The position numbers were made by a program, and so were the translations under genes. 64,000 nt of DNA from an uncultured bacterium (GTDB lineage: Bacteria; Verrucomicrobiota; Lentisphaeria; Victivallales; UBA1829), in NCBI GenBank assembly GCA_949292215.1, contig CASEYW010000076.1, positions 89,272-153,271 of the forward strand, given 5' to 3'. This document shows, one piece after another, positions 47,067 to 56,110 of this stretch (the stretch's first letter is position 1; every line of letters starts with the position of its first letter). Under the pieces are notes generated by a model. The model made no database searches and had not been told where the DNA came from. It saw only the letters and a program-made list of their open reading frames with translations.

Positions 47067-48437
47067 TCAGTTTTGTTCGGGTTCGATCAGTTCCAGACGG
47101 GTCCCGCGGGAAGCTTTCAGAAAAACAAGATCCCCCGGACGCACCATTTCCCGGACGGCTTCCGCTGCGGTGCTGGAATCCGGAAACGGCAGGATTCTCA
47201 TTGATTGAATTCGATCAGCCGCATGGGTCATGAACGGTCCGATTGCCGCGATTCTAGCGTCCGGAAACCGTTTGAGCGCCAGACGGAGAATCTCTTCATG
47301 AACCGATTCGGAAAGTTCTCCGACTTCCCGCATATCTCCCAGCACAAGCAGGAGTTTCGAAGAATCTGCGAATTCGGAAAGCCAGTTCAACGTTGCCTTC
47401 ATGCTGTCCGGATTGGCGTTGTAGGCATCGTTGAGCCATTGCGCTCCGCCGTGTTCAGTGAGTTTCATGCGCATGCCGGGAAGAGAGCATCTGGCGAGTC
47501 CGGCGGCGATCTCCGGAAGCTGAATCCCGAAGGATGATGCAAGAGCGGCTGCTCCGGCGGCATTTGCCGCCTGATGGACCCCGGACAGCGCCCATTCCAC
47601 AATCACGGTTTTCCCTGTCCGCTTTTCAATCAGTTCAAACGAGCTTCCCCGGATGTTGCCACCACGATAGAGAGATTCAAAATCGGCTCCGGGACCGAAA
47701 AAAAGTTTTGAATGTTCACCGGCGGCCCGGACCATGAGCTCGAACCCCGCTGCTCCGGCAGGAATCACCGCGGTTCCTCCCGGCTGGAGATGGTGGAATA
47801 TATGAGCTTTTTCCCGGGCAACTCCTTCCAGGGAGCCCAGATGCTCCAGGTGGCAGCGTCCGATGGAAACAATCAAAGCGGCATCCGGTTCCACTGCAGC
47901 GGACAACGGCTCTATTTCTCCGGGATGATTCGTGCCCATCTCAATGATGCAGATTTTGTGTTCGGGGGTCAGACGCAGAAGATTTTGCGGGACTCCGATC
48001 TGATTGTTTGTATTACCTTCCGTTGCAAGGACGTGCTCTTTACCGTACACCTGTTCAAAGATGGCACGGAGCATCTCTTTTGTGCTGGTTTTGCCGCTGG
48101 AACCGGTCAGCGCGATTGTTTTCCCCCCCCACCGCTTCCGGTGAAAGGAGGCGAGGCGCTGGTATGCTGCGACTGTGGATTCCACTACAACCGCCGGTGC
48201 TCCCGGCGGTAGTTTCGAAAGAGATTTTTCCTCAATGCAGAGAAGAATCGCTCCGTTTTTCCGAGCGTCGGCAAGATAATCGTGTCCGTCAAACTTTTCT
48301 CCGGGAATGGCGATGAAGAGCGAATTTGCGGATTTCTGTCTGGAATCCGTCGTGACCAGATCAATCCCCGGTCCGTTGAAGCTGTTGACACTGCTGCCGC
48401 GGGTTGCTTCCAGAATTTCCTCGTAACGGAAAAGCAT
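47067..48437 (-). CDS. murF: UDP-MurNAc-tripeptide:D-Ala-D-Ala ligase (MurF)
   Basis: Last cytoplasmic Mur ligase, 456 residues. Motifs: TDSRQKSANSLFIAI with the N-domain substrate loop, the ATP site ALTGSSGKTSTKEML, EMGTNHPGEI, and the C-terminal LNDAYNANPDSMKATL. The start at 48437 follows GAGTGAGG. It is 8 bases after the BamE-like lipoprotein and 12 before murE. Confidence 0.97.
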   Translation of the reverse strand: MLFRYEEILEATRGSSVNSFNGPGIDLVTTDSRQKSANSLFIAIPGEKFDGHDYLADARKNGAILLCIEEKSLSKLPPGAPAVVVESTVAAYQRLASFHRKRWGGKTIALTGSSGKTSTKEMLRAIFEQVYGKEHVLATEGNTNNQIGVPQNLLRLTPEHKICIIEMGTNHPGEIEPLSAAVEPDAALIVSIGRCHLEHLGSLEGVAREKAHIFHHLQPGGTAVIPAGAAGFELMVRAAGEHSKLFFGPGADFESLYRGGNIRGSSFELIEKRTGKTVIVEWALSGVHQAANAAGAAALASSFGIQLPEIAAGLARCSLPGMRMKLTEHGGAQWLNDAYNANPDSMKATLNWLSEFADSSKLLLVLGDMREVGELSESVHEEILRLALKRFPDARIAAIGPFMTHAADRIQSMRILPFPDSSTAAEAVREMVRPGDLVFLKASRGTRLELIEPEQN

Positions 48438-48445
48438 TCCGCACC

Positions 48446-49027
48446 TCACTCAAGAACGATTTCTGTCATGACTTTCCCGTTCCGGAAGATGACCCGTTTG
48501 CTTTTGACCCGGTCGACCCAGTAGATCCAGGAATCGCTGAGCTGGTTCGGCGTTCTGATTTTACTCGGCGGACCATAGGTTGTGATGACATTCTGTTTTG
48601 TCATTCCTTTTTCAATGATTCCCCTGCGCATTTTTTCAAAAGCGGCCGGCGTGACTCCTGCCGCTGTTTCCACGGCGACAGCGGTGGTGAACAGTTGTTT
48701 TGCGAAATCCTCAATCGGCATCATCGTTCTGGCTTCGTCATATTTCAGGGTGAATGTTTTTCCGTTTGCCTGGAAGACGATTTCGGAATCGGTCATGGAG
48801 ATCAGTTTGACTTCAGTTCCGAACGGAATCAGGGACCCTTTCTGGATGTTGTCGGTGGTGAGCTCTTCCGGATTCTCATACCAGAGATTGTAGGCCGTAT
48901 ACACGGTGGCATGGGTGGGGAGCTGAAGAACTTCTTCGGGGACGATGGTCCGCGTCCGGCATCCGGAGCACAGAAGGGAAGCTGCGGCGAAGAGAGCGGA
49001 GAAAACAAGAAATGCCTTTTTTTTCAT
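48446..49027 (-). CDS. Lipoprotein with BamE/SmpA-like C-terminal domain
   Basis: The 193-residue product has a lipoprotein signal (SLLCSGCRT, Cys about 23). Its C-terminal 70 residues follow the BamE/OmlA pattern: GMTKQNVITTYGPPSKIRTP, a Trp-rich strand (SWIYWVDRV) and VIFRNGKVMTEIVL. The middle (HATVYTAYNLWYENPEEL) may be a separate beta domain. BamE stabilises the BamA-BamD complex. Adjacency to LptE-like and BamD-like genes strengthens an outer-membrane assembly role. Confidence 0.72.
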   Translation of the reverse strand: MKKKAFLVFSALFAAASLLCSGCRTRTIVPEEVLQLPTHATVYTAYNLWYENPEELTTDNIQKGSLIPFGTEVKLISMTDSEIVFQANGKTFTLKYDEARTMMPIEDFAKQLFTTAVAVETAAGVTPAAFEKMRRGIIEKGMTKQNVITTYGPPSKIRTPNQLSDSWIYWVDRVKSKRVIFRNGKVMTEIVLE

Positions 49028-49048
49028 GATGAAACCTCTGTTGATTGA

Positions 49049-49576
49049 TTACCATGCTTCCGTGGTGTATTCCACTGCGAGTTTCGCCGCGTTCAGGCAG
49101 GCCTGTTTCAGCGCGTTGGCTCGGCTGACCGCTGGATCGGCTAGAATCTGGTAGGTTGCCGATCCGACGACACTCCGTGTGGGGATCAGCGGTTCACCGC
49201 GTCCCGGAATCAGGACGGAGAACTCAAAAGTGACTGAAAGCTGAAATTCCGCCGGGCGGTAAGTGATATCATTGTCTTTGCTGTCTTCGCGGATGGTCAT
49301 ATTGGAGACCTTTGTGATCTTTCCGTAAAGAACACAGTCGGAAGCTCCGAGATTTTTGAGTTTCAATCCTCCGTCGAACTGAAACCGTTCGCAGAGCTGC
49401 TGCCGCATGACGGATGCTGCAAGCATTTCCAGCGTATCATTTTTCACTTCTGCGACGGCAATGGATTTTACCTGCGGGTGCATGAGGGAGCGTGCGCCGA
49501 TTTTGTATCCGCAGCCGGAGGAAAGAGCCGTCGCGGCAAGGATGGCGGAGAGGGCGAGAATTTTACAGCATGTCAT
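49049..49576 (-). CDS. lptE: LptE-like LPS-assembly lipoprotein
   Basis: The 175-residue lipoprotein has the LptE layout: lipobox ALSSGCGYKIG, then a strand-helix-strand core (SIAVAEVKNDT, LAASVMRQQLCERFQFDGGLKL, SDCVLYGKITKV, FQLSVTFEFSVLI) and a helical tail (AVSRANALKQACLNAAKLAV). LptE plugs the LptD barrel that inserts lipopolysaccharide in the outer leaflet. The start at 49576 follows GGAGG and overlaps the BamD-like stop by 14 bases; the longer frame is antisense noise. Confidence 0.82.
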   Translation of the reverse strand: MTCCKILALSAILAATALSSGCGYKIGARSLMHPQVKSIAVAEVKNDTLEMLAASVMRQQLCERFQFDGGLKLKNLGASDCVLYGKITKVSNMTIREDSKDNDITYRPAEFQLSVTFEFSVLIPGRGEPLIPTRSVVGSATYQILADPAVSRANALKQACLNAAKLAVEYTTEAW

Positions 49577-50642
49577 CGGTAACGACCTCCTGTTTCTTGT
49601 CTCTGTCGATGATTCCGCCTTTGACATCGCGAATGGGAAGGAGCCAGCGGCTGCCGCTGTCCGGAATGCTGATGACGGGAGATTCCTCCCGGGGGAAGGC
49701 GGATTCTTTGAAAGCGCGGCGTTCCGGCGTCCAGTGAAGACCTTTTGCCTTGTATTCCCGGTCGATTTCCGCGAGCATCCGTTCTGCGGCGGAGGCGGGT
49801 TTGGTTTGGGTATAGTCTCGAATGACTGTGGCAAAATAGCGCTGTGCCACGTCATATTTTTTCTCGTTCATGTAGAATTTGCCGATGTTGTAGAGGCGTT
49901 CCGCCATGATGGTGTAGATTTCTTCGCGGGAACGCTTGATCCAGTCTGTCTGTGGATCATCGGGGTGTTTTTCGAGGAAGCTGTCGAAGGCTTCCAGAGC
50001 GAGTTTCGCATTCTGACTGTCTCCATCGCCCCGGCGGGATTTGTGGAGAAGGGCATTTGAGAGTTCGAGTGCGGCGTATCTGGCTTCCTCCGAATCGGGA
50101 TGCAGTTTGATGGTGTCGGCAAAGCATTGGATGGCCTTGTCGGGTTTGTCATCGTCGAGATAGAGGCGTCCGAGTCGGAGCCTTGCTTCCGGAGCGAAGG
50201 TCGTACATGGCGCATTTTTCAAGGCTTTCTCATAGATTTCCATGGTACGGTTGTCTTTGGTGATGAATGGAAGCCAGGAAAGAAAGCGATCCCGGTGACC
50301 GGCAAAAAATTTGTCGCCGATTTCAAACTGCCGTTTGACGACCTCCGTAAAATTGATTCTGGTAACGTGGCCTTCCGCCAGCTTCTGGAGACAGTCGAAT
50401 TCGGCTCCGTATTTTCTCGCTTTCCGGTAGGCTCTGGCAGCACAGATGAGGGCGTTGACCTTCTGAACCGGATCGTCCGCCTGGATTTCCGATTCCAGAT
50501 AATAGTCTGCTGCCGTCAGGAACCGTCCCTGCTTTTCGCGTTCGCGTCCGGCGGAATAGGCTTTCTGGGCCGCGGCTTCATCGGCAAACGCCGTCAGGAA
50601 AAAGAGAGAAGTAAATAAAATCAGAAAAAATTTCAGATGCAT
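49563..50642 (-). CDS. BamD-like TPR protein of the outer-membrane assembly machinery
   Basis: The 359-residue product has a signal peptide (MHLKFFLILFTSLFFLTAFA) without an obvious lipobox Cys. It is an array of TPR-like helices (AQKAYSAGREREKQGRFLTAADYYLESE; PEARLRLGRLYLDDDKPDKAI; EEIYTIMAERLYNIGKFYMNEKKYDVAQRYFATVIRDY) like BamD/YfiO. The last 70 residues are a basic, Pro-containing tail. Lack of the lipid anchor differs from classic BamD. It is first in the operon BamD-LptE-BamE-MurF-MurE, divergent from a glycosyltransferase. Confidence 0.8.
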   Translation of the reverse strand: MHLKFFLILFTSLFFLTAFADEAAAQKAYSAGREREKQGRFLTAADYYLESEIQADDPVQKVNALICAARAYRKARKYGAEFDCLQKLAEGHVTRINFTEVVKRQFEIGDKFFAGHRDRFLSWLPFITKDNRTMEIYEKALKNAPCTTFAPEARLRLGRLYLDDDKPDKAIQCFADTIKLHPDSEEARYAALELSNALLHKSRRGDGDSQNAKLALEAFDSFLEKHPDDPQTDWIKRSREEIYTIMAERLYNIGKFYMNEKKYDVAQRYFATVIRDYTQTKPASAAERMLAEIDREYKAKGLHWTPERRAFKESAFPREESPVISIPDSGSRWLLPIRDVKGGIIDRDKKQEVVTDDML

Positions 50643-50786
50643 TGGCTGTTTTCGCTTCCCGGAATTTGTTTTTCTCTTTCTGACAATATATCTTATAGAC
50701 ACCGTGTCATTTGCGGTATTCAGAAATTTAGCACTTTATTGCAAAATCGCAAGTGCCAATCAAAATTAACGGGAATAAACTTCGAA

Positions 50787-51884
50787 ATGAAGGTGCTTCA
50801 GATATTAACGGAACTGGGACCGGGCGGAGCGGAACGGGTCGCGCTGGATCTTTCGGAACGCCTGCTGGCACGTTCGCACACTGTGTCGTTGATCTCTCTG
50901 AAATCGCCGCCGGAAAATAAATCCATCGAAGACGCATTTCTGGCGATGGGAATCGTGCCGGAGTTCCTGCACATGGACGGGCTCAGGGATGCGTCCCGGA
51001 TCTTCCTGTTGCGGCGTTTGATCCGGAAACTAGCTCCGGATATCATCCATTCCCATCTGATGCACCCGAATCTTGTGACCCGTTTTGCTTCCGCCGGACT
51101 CGGGATTCCTCTGCTGAACACTGTACACATCAGTGAAAGGCGGAAGCATAAAGGAATTTTTTTCTGGCTTGACGGACTCACCTTTCCACTCTGTTCCGCC
51201 TGCAATGCGGTTTCGTTTGCTTCTGCGCGCTTTCATGAACAGGCGATCGGACGGCCTGCGGGGAGTATCAGCGTGATCTACAACGGAGTCGATCCGATTC
51301 CCCGTCCGGATGAGACTTTCCTTGCGGATTTCCGCCGGAAATGGGGATTGGGCGAGTGCTCGAAGATCATCGGTTCATTCGGCAGACTTGACTGGCAGAA
51401 AGGGTTCGATCATCTGCTGCGTCTTCTGCCGGAGCTTTCTTCGGCGATTCCAGCCTCCGAATGCTGGGGACTTGTAATTCTCGGGGAGGGCGGGCAGCGC
51501 GGAGAACTGGAAGAGCTGGCCTCAAAAGCCCCGGCAAACCTGATTGTCCGACTGCCTGGTTTCCTGCCCGATGCCTCTCGAATGGCATGGCTTTTCGATG
51601 TCTTTGTGATGCCGTCCCGATATGAAGGCTACGGGCTTTCTCTTGCGGAAGCAATGACGACCGGGGTGCCTGTTGTCGTGAACCCGGTGGACTCCCTGCC
51701 GGAAATCTGCCGTTTCTACCGCAACCACATTCTTGCGGATTTCGAATCTCCGGAGCGCCGGAGCGAGACCGCACAGCGGATCGTCGAGTTTGCCCGTCGG
51801 GAAAGAATCGCGCCACAAGTCATCTCGACCAAACGGGAGATGGCCGATCGATACATCAAATTATATGATAAACTCCTGCGCTGA
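50787..51884 (+). CDS. GT4-family glycosyltransferase
   Basis: The 365-residue protein starts MKVLQILTELGPGGAERVA, the GT-B N-terminal GPGGAER motif, with IIHSHLMHPNL, GSFGRLDWQKGFDHLL and the C-terminal EGYGLSLAEAMTTGVPVV (the E-x7-E acceptor/donor motif). It probably transfers a sugar from an NDP-sugar in cell-envelope polysaccharide synthesis. The start at 50787 gives the proper N-terminus although its ribosome site is weak. Divergent from the BamD-like gene. Confidence 0.88.
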   Translation: MKVLQILTELGPGGAERVALDLSERLLARSHTVSLISLKSPPENKSIEDAFLAMGIVPEFLHMDGLRDASRIFLLRRLIRKLAPDIIHSHLMHPNLVTRFASAGLGIPLLNTVHISERRKHKGIFFWLDGLTFPLCSACNAVSFASARFHEQAIGRPAGSISVIYNGVDPIPRPDETFLADFRRKWGLGECSKIIGSFGRLDWQKGFDHLLRLLPELSSAIPASECWGLVILGEGGQRGELEELASKAPANLIVRLPGFLPDASRMAWLFDVFVMPSRYEGYGLSLAEAMTTGVPVVVNPVDSLPEICRFYRNHILADFESPERRSETAQRIVEFARRERIAPQVISTKREMADRYIKLYDKLLR

Positions 51885-52054
51885 GAGTATTTTCTTCTTT
51901 TGAATTTTCTGTCCGCCATGTTTGTGTTCTGCATGATCCCGATGGCGGAAACGCAAAAAAAAAAACAAAAATGATTTTACTCTTGGAAAAACTGTGCTAA
52001 ATTGATACACGATTCAGATCCGTTCATAACACAACAGGAGGAAAATCTGGTAAA

Positions 52055-53074
52055 ATGAAAACCGTACTCGACACCATTCGCGAACAGGCGAAAAAACTCA
52101 ACCGGAAAATCTGTCTGACCGAAAGCGATGATATCCGGAATCTCAAAGCGGCGGAAAAGCTGGTTCAGCTTGATTATGCCCGTCCGGTGCTTGTCGGCTG
52201 TGAGGAGTCCATCCGGAAACTTGCCGCGGAAAACGGAGTTTCCCTGGAAGGAGTCGAACTTGTCGATGTTCTCAAATCCCCCAATCTTGACCGTTACATT
52301 GCGACGGCTGTTGAGATTCGTAAAAACAAAGGGCTTACGCCTGAACAGGCTCGCGAATGGCTGAAAGACACCTGCGTCTTTTCCGCTGTCATGGTCTGTG
52401 CCGGAGACGCCCACGGATACGCCTCCTGCGGCGGCAATCCGAATGGTTATGCTCACAACACCGCGCAGAAGACAAAACCTGCTCTTCAGCTCTTCAAAAC
52501 CGCGAAAGGCAACCGGATTGCCTCCAGCTTCTTCGTCATGCAGATGCCCGACCCGAAATGGGGCTACAACGGCGTTCTCTTTTACACGGACTGCGGACTG
52601 AATATCAATCCGAATTCCGATCAGCTCGCCGAAATCGCGGTCACGACGGCAAAACGTTTCAAAATGTATACCGGAGCTGAACCGGTGGTCGCCATGATTT
52701 CCTGCTCAACCAACGGTTCTGCACATGATCCCATCATTGACAAAGTCGTGGAAGCTACTGCCAAGGCAAAGGCGCTTGCTCCCGAGATGCTCATCGACGG
52801 CGAGATGCAGTTCGATGCCGCCATCGTTCCTGAAATCGGACAGAAAAAGTTCGCCGGTTCGAAGGTCGCCGGTCACGCCAACGTGCTTGTCTTCCCGGAC
52901 CTGAACTGCGGGAACTCCATCTACAAAGCCACGGAACGCCTCGCCGGAGCCACAGCGATCGGCCCGATCTGCAATGGACTGCGCCGTCCCTTCGTCGACG
53001 GCAGCCGCGGCTGCTCCATTGATGACATCGTCGATATGGCTGCCGTCTGCGCAGTGACCGAGTGGGAAGAATAA
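52055..53074 (+). CDS. pta: Phosphate acetyltransferase (Pta)
   Basis: Interconverts acetyl-CoA and acetyl phosphate. The 339-residue, single-domain form has TVLDTIREQAKKLNRKICLTESDD, the ASSFFVMQMPD core, NPNSDQLAEIAVTTAKRFKMYTG, MISCSTNGSAHDP, DGEMQFDAAIVPEI, HANVLVFPDLNCGNSIYKATERLAGATAIGPI and SRGCSIDDIV. Some normally conserved positions differ (CGGNPNGYAHNT where GGAD...VHST is usual; STNG for STKG), so the acyl specificity could differ. The ribosome site is ACAGGAGG. No acetate kinase gene is adjacent. Confidence 0.9.
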   Translation: MKTVLDTIREQAKKLNRKICLTESDDIRNLKAAEKLVQLDYARPVLVGCEESIRKLAAENGVSLEGVELVDVLKSPNLDRYIATAVEIRKNKGLTPEQAREWLKDTCVFSAVMVCAGDAHGYASCGGNPNGYAHNTAQKTKPALQLFKTAKGNRIASSFFVMQMPDPKWGYNGVLFYTDCGLNINPNSDQLAEIAVTTAKRFKMYTGAEPVVAMISCSTNGSAHDPIIDKVVEATAKAKALAPEMLIDGEMQFDAAIVPEIGQKKFAGSKVAGHANVLVFPDLNCGNSIYKATERLAGATAIGPICNGLRRPFVDGSRGCSIDDIVDMAAVCAVTEWEE

Positions 53075-53094
53075 ATAACCGTTCCTTTTGGAAA

Positions 53095-53121
53095 AGCATC
53101 TTCGAATGGTTCGGGGATGCT
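53095..53121 (+). terminator. Hairpin after pta
   Basis: AGCATCTTCGAA pairs with TTCGGGGATGCT (two G-U pairs) around a 3-base loop. There is only a weak T tract. Confidence 0.45.
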
Positions 53122-53149
53122 CTTAACAATAAAATACAGGGAGGGTAAG

Positions 53150-53596
53150 ATGAAAAAAACAATTCTGATGCTGCTGATGATGTGCAGCGCCGTGTTCGCT
53201 TTTGCGGATGGCATCAACTGGCTTGATAATTATGGAAAAGCTCAGGAGGAGTCGCAGAAAACCGGAAAGCCGATTCTGATGCTCTTCACCGGCTCCGACT
53301 GGTGCGGGTATTGCATCAAGATGGAGAAGGATGCGTTTTCAAAACCGCAGTTCCAGAAATTCATTCAGGAAAACTTCATCATGTTCAAGGCGGATTTCCC
53401 GCGCAGACAAAAGCTGCAGCCGGGAGTCGTTGCACAGAACCGGAAACTGCAGTCGCAGTATAAGATCAAAGGGTATCCGACTGTCATCATCACCGATGCC
53501 AAAGGAACTCAGCTGGCGCAGACCGGATTCATGCGCGGCGATGTAAATACCTACATCAATGCCTATAAGCAGATTCTCTCCAAAATCAAGAAGTAA
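53150..53596 (+). CDS. Secreted thioredoxin-like protein
   Basis: The 148-residue product has a signal peptide (MKKTILMLLMMCSAVFAFAD) and a thioredoxin fold: PILMLFTGSDWCGYCIKMEKDAF with a CGYC redox pair, the cis-Pro in GYPTVIITDAKG and a C-terminal helix. It is close to thioredoxin_7 periplasmic proteins and would keep envelope thiols reduced or act in disulfide exchange. The start at 53150 follows AGGGAGGG. A strong terminator follows. Confidence 0.87.
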   Translation: MKKTILMLLMMCSAVFAFADGINWLDNYGKAQEESQKTGKPILMLFTGSDWCGYCIKMEKDAFSKPQFQKFIQENFIMFKADFPRRQKLQPGVVAQNRKLQSQYKIKGYPTVIITDAKGTQLAQTGFMRGDVNTYINAYKQILSKIKK

Positions 53597-53622
53597 GACA
53601 AATTTGACTTTCTTCTGAAAAA

Positions 53623-53662
53623 TACCCCGGACCGCGATTGATTTTTTCCACGGTCCGGGGTA
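53623..53662 (+). terminator. Rho-independent terminator of the thioredoxin-like gene
   Basis: A perfect 12-base G/C-rich stem (TACCCCGGACCG and CGGTCCGGGGTA) with a 16-base loop, followed by TATTATTTTC. Confidence 0.85.
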
Positions 53663-53728
53663 TATTATTTTCACTTCGTTTTCAATCGTTCAACCAGCCA
53701 GGGAGTTTTGCTGAGAAACAGCATTTGT

Positions 53729-55024
53729 ATGGACAGTTATCTTTTAATCGGTCTGGAAATCATCCTGCTGATTCTTCTGATCTGCGGATCCGCCTTTTTC
53801 TCCAGCTGTGAAATGTCCCTCTTCTCCCTGAGCAGAGCGAAAGTGATTGCTTACAAAAACGATCCTTCGCCAACCAAGCGCCGCATCTATTTTCTGCTGG
53901 ACAACTACAACAGAACCCTTGTTTCCATTATTTTGTCGAACATGTTTGTCAACAGCTGCATTTCGATGCTGAACGACACGGTCATCAAGGATACGGGGCT
54001 TTCGGGTGCTGCGGCGACAGCCGCTTCCGCAGTCACCGGTATCGTAGTGCTGCTGCTGTTCGGGGAAATCACTCCGATGACGCTGGCGTATGTTTATTGC
54101 GATCCCTGGTCCCGGGTGGTGGCTCTTCCGGTCAGCATCATGCGGAAGGTGCTCTTCCCCGTGATTTTTGTCGCGGAGAAATTCTCGGACAGGGTTCTTG
54201 ATCTTCTCGGACGGAAAAGTTCCATTCCCCTGACTCATGAGGAGTACGATTCCTACATCGACACCTGCACACGGAATGGCGCATTTTCTCCCGAAGAGAA
54301 GGTGCTGCTGAAGGAGTCCCTGGATTTCAGTTCGCGGGAGATTACCAGAATCATGCAGTCCCGGACCTCAATCGGATTTCTCCGGAAGGATGCTTCTGCC
54401 GAGGCTGTGGCGGAGGCCATTCACAGAATTCGGAAAATGTATTTCCTCGTTGGCGAAAAGGACATTGATGACGCGGATATGATTCTTTCCGCCAGAGACT
54501 TTTTCATGCTTTCGCCGCAGCAGCGGGAGAACTGGCTGGCCTCATCCTGTGTCCGGAATGCGATCTACATTCCGGAGCAGACGTCTGTTGTTCTGGCTCT
54601 GCGCACCTTGAAAGCTCACAATGAATTTGCCGCGCTGATCTCCGATGAATACGGCGGCATTTCCGGGCTGATTTCCCGTTCCGGTATTTATGCCGCGCTG
54701 ACCGGCAGTTCCATCGGGGGGGAGAGGTCTGCGCCGACAGAACCTCTGCGTCAGGATGATTCCGGGAAGCTCTGGCTGTATGAAGGGCTTACCCCTGTTG
54801 AGTCGGTTATGGAAGATACTGGATGGGTTCCGGAGGAAGAGATCAAATCCTCCACGCTGAACGGTGTCTTCTGCGAATTGTACGGAGCTTTGCCGAAGGT
54901 GGGGGCAAAGGTTGTTTCCGACGGCATCTGCATCCGGGTTCTGGAGATGTCGGGCAATCGTGCGTCGAAGCTGGAGGTTGTCCGGCTTCCCGCTCCGGAG
55001 GAAATGGAGGATGCGTCATGCTGA
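53729..55024 (+). CDS. CNNM/CBS-domain membrane protein (CorC/HlyC family), first of pair
   Basis: The 431-residue protein has an N-terminal CNNM (DUF21) domain with about four membrane helices (YLLIGLEIILLILLICGSAFF; TLVSIILSNMFVNSCI; AVTGIVVLLLFGEITPMTLAYV), the signature GEITP motif, a cytosolic CBS-pair region and a C-terminal CorC-HCC domain (EEEIKSSTLNGVFCELYGALPKVG). Family members move or sense Mg2+/Co2+. The start is uncertain (ATG 53729, or TTG 53708). Its stop overlaps the next start by seven bases. Confidence 0.87.
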   Translation: MDSYLLIGLEIILLILLICGSAFFSSCEMSLFSLSRAKVIAYKNDPSPTKRRIYFLLDNYNRTLVSIILSNMFVNSCISMLNDTVIKDTGLSGAAATAASAVTGIVVLLLFGEITPMTLAYVYCDPWSRVVALPVSIMRKVLFPVIFVAEKFSDRVLDLLGRKSSIPLTHEEYDSYIDTCTRNGAFSPEEKVLLKESLDFSSREITRIMQSRTSIGFLRKDASAEAVAEAIHRIRKMYFLVGEKDIDDADMILSARDFFMLSPQQRENWLASSCVRNAIYIPEQTSVVLALRTLKAHNEFAALISDEYGGISGLISRSGIYAALTGSSIGGERSAPTEPLRQDDSGKLWLYEGLTPVESVMEDTGWVPEEEIKSSTLNGVFCELYGALPKVGAKVVSDGICIRVLEMSGNRASKLEVVRLPAPEEMEDASC

Positions 55025-55992
55025 TCAGTCTGTTTCTGCTCATCTTTTTCATGCTGATGCAGGGAATGTTCGCCGGAATGGAGACGGGAATGATTTCGGT
55101 CCGTCGTCCGCGGATTGAGCATGCTTGCGAAACCGGAAGCCGTTCTGCGAAGATGGTGCTTTTTTTCCTGAACAATCCCGGAGTTATGATTTCGACAACT
55201 CTGCTGGGCGTGAATATCAGTGTCGTCTGTGCCTCGCTTGCCGCGAAAAGCTTCGCGGAGAGCGCAGGACTTTCCTCCGCCGGAGCGCTGCTTGCCATGA
55301 GCTGTGCACTGAGCGTGGGCATGCTGATCTGTGAAATCATTCCGAAGAACTGGTTCCGTCAGGCGCCTTGCCTCCGGTGTTCGATGTTCATCTGGATTCT
55401 GACCATCACCTATTTTGTGCTGTTTGTGCCTGCGCGTCTCTTTGACTGGTTCACCTCGTTCCTGAGCCGGAAGATTTCACGGGATAAATCCAGCGACGAG
55501 GCTAGAAGCGCCGTGATGCGCGAGGACCTCAAACTTTTTCTGATGGAAAGCGAAAGTTCCGGCGGACTGCCAGCGGAAACTGCATCCATTCTGGATAATG
55601 CGATTGACTTTCATTCCTCCAAAGTCGGCGACATTATGAAGAAAAAACAGGATGTAATGGAAATTTCCTCCGACCTTGCCGTTCGGGACGCCATGCGGAT
55701 TTGCAGAAGAACATCCATCTCCAAATTCCCTGTATTTGATCCGGAGAAAAAACGCTGGATCGGCATCTTCTCCTGCTACTGCGCGATGTTCAATCTGCGG
55801 GAACGGGAGTGGGATTCCGTGAAAGTGAAAGACTGCATGCAGAAAATGATTTCCATCGACGAGTCCACTCCCATTGTCGAGGCTCTGAACCGGACGCGCG
55901 GTTCCGATGTCGCCATGTATATTGTCGAGAAAGACGGACGTCAGACCGGCGTGTTCACCTCCTCCGATATTGCCGAAAAACTGTTCGGTTGA
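55018..55992 (+). CDS. CNNM/CBS-domain membrane protein, second of pair
   Basis: The 324-residue homologue of the preceding gene has a CNNM domain (LLIFFMLMQGMFAGMETGM; NNPGVMISTTLLGVNISVVCASL; ICEIIPKNWFRQ, the counterpart of GEITP) and two CBS domains (VGDIMKKKQDVMEISSDLAVRDAM; VKDCMQKMISIDESTPIVEAL). The C-terminal HCC domain is missing, and its end lies just after the second CBS. The ATG overlaps the upstream stop, so the two are translated together and may form a hetero-oligomer. Confidence 0.86.
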   Translation: MLISLFLLIFFMLMQGMFAGMETGMISVRRPRIEHACETGSRSAKMVLFFLNNPGVMISTTLLGVNISVVCASLAAKSFAESAGLSSAGALLAMSCALSVGMLICEIIPKNWFRQAPCLRCSMFIWILTITYFVLFVPARLFDWFTSFLSRKISRDKSSDEARSAVMREDLKLFLMESESSGGLPAETASILDNAIDFHSSKVGDIMKKKQDVMEISSDLAVRDAMRICRRTSISKFPVFDPEKKRWIGIFSCYCAMFNLREREWDSVKVKDCMQKMISIDESTPIVEALNRTRGSDVAMYIVEKDGRQTGVFTSSDIAEKLFG

Positions 55993-56110
55993 TTCTTCCT
56001 CTACCGCGGTTTTGCAGGGATTTTACCCCGCCGGGGTTGAATTTTGCCGGAAAGTGTTTATTGTATTAGGAAATGTTCGTCTGTCAAAGCATCAAACAAG
56101 GAGATTGGAT

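Noticed and set aside
51912..51949. TCCGCCAT/ATGGCGGA hairpin after the glycosyltransferase as terminator
   Set aside because: Long loop and no T-run on the coding strand; an A-run follows instead, so support is too weak to list.
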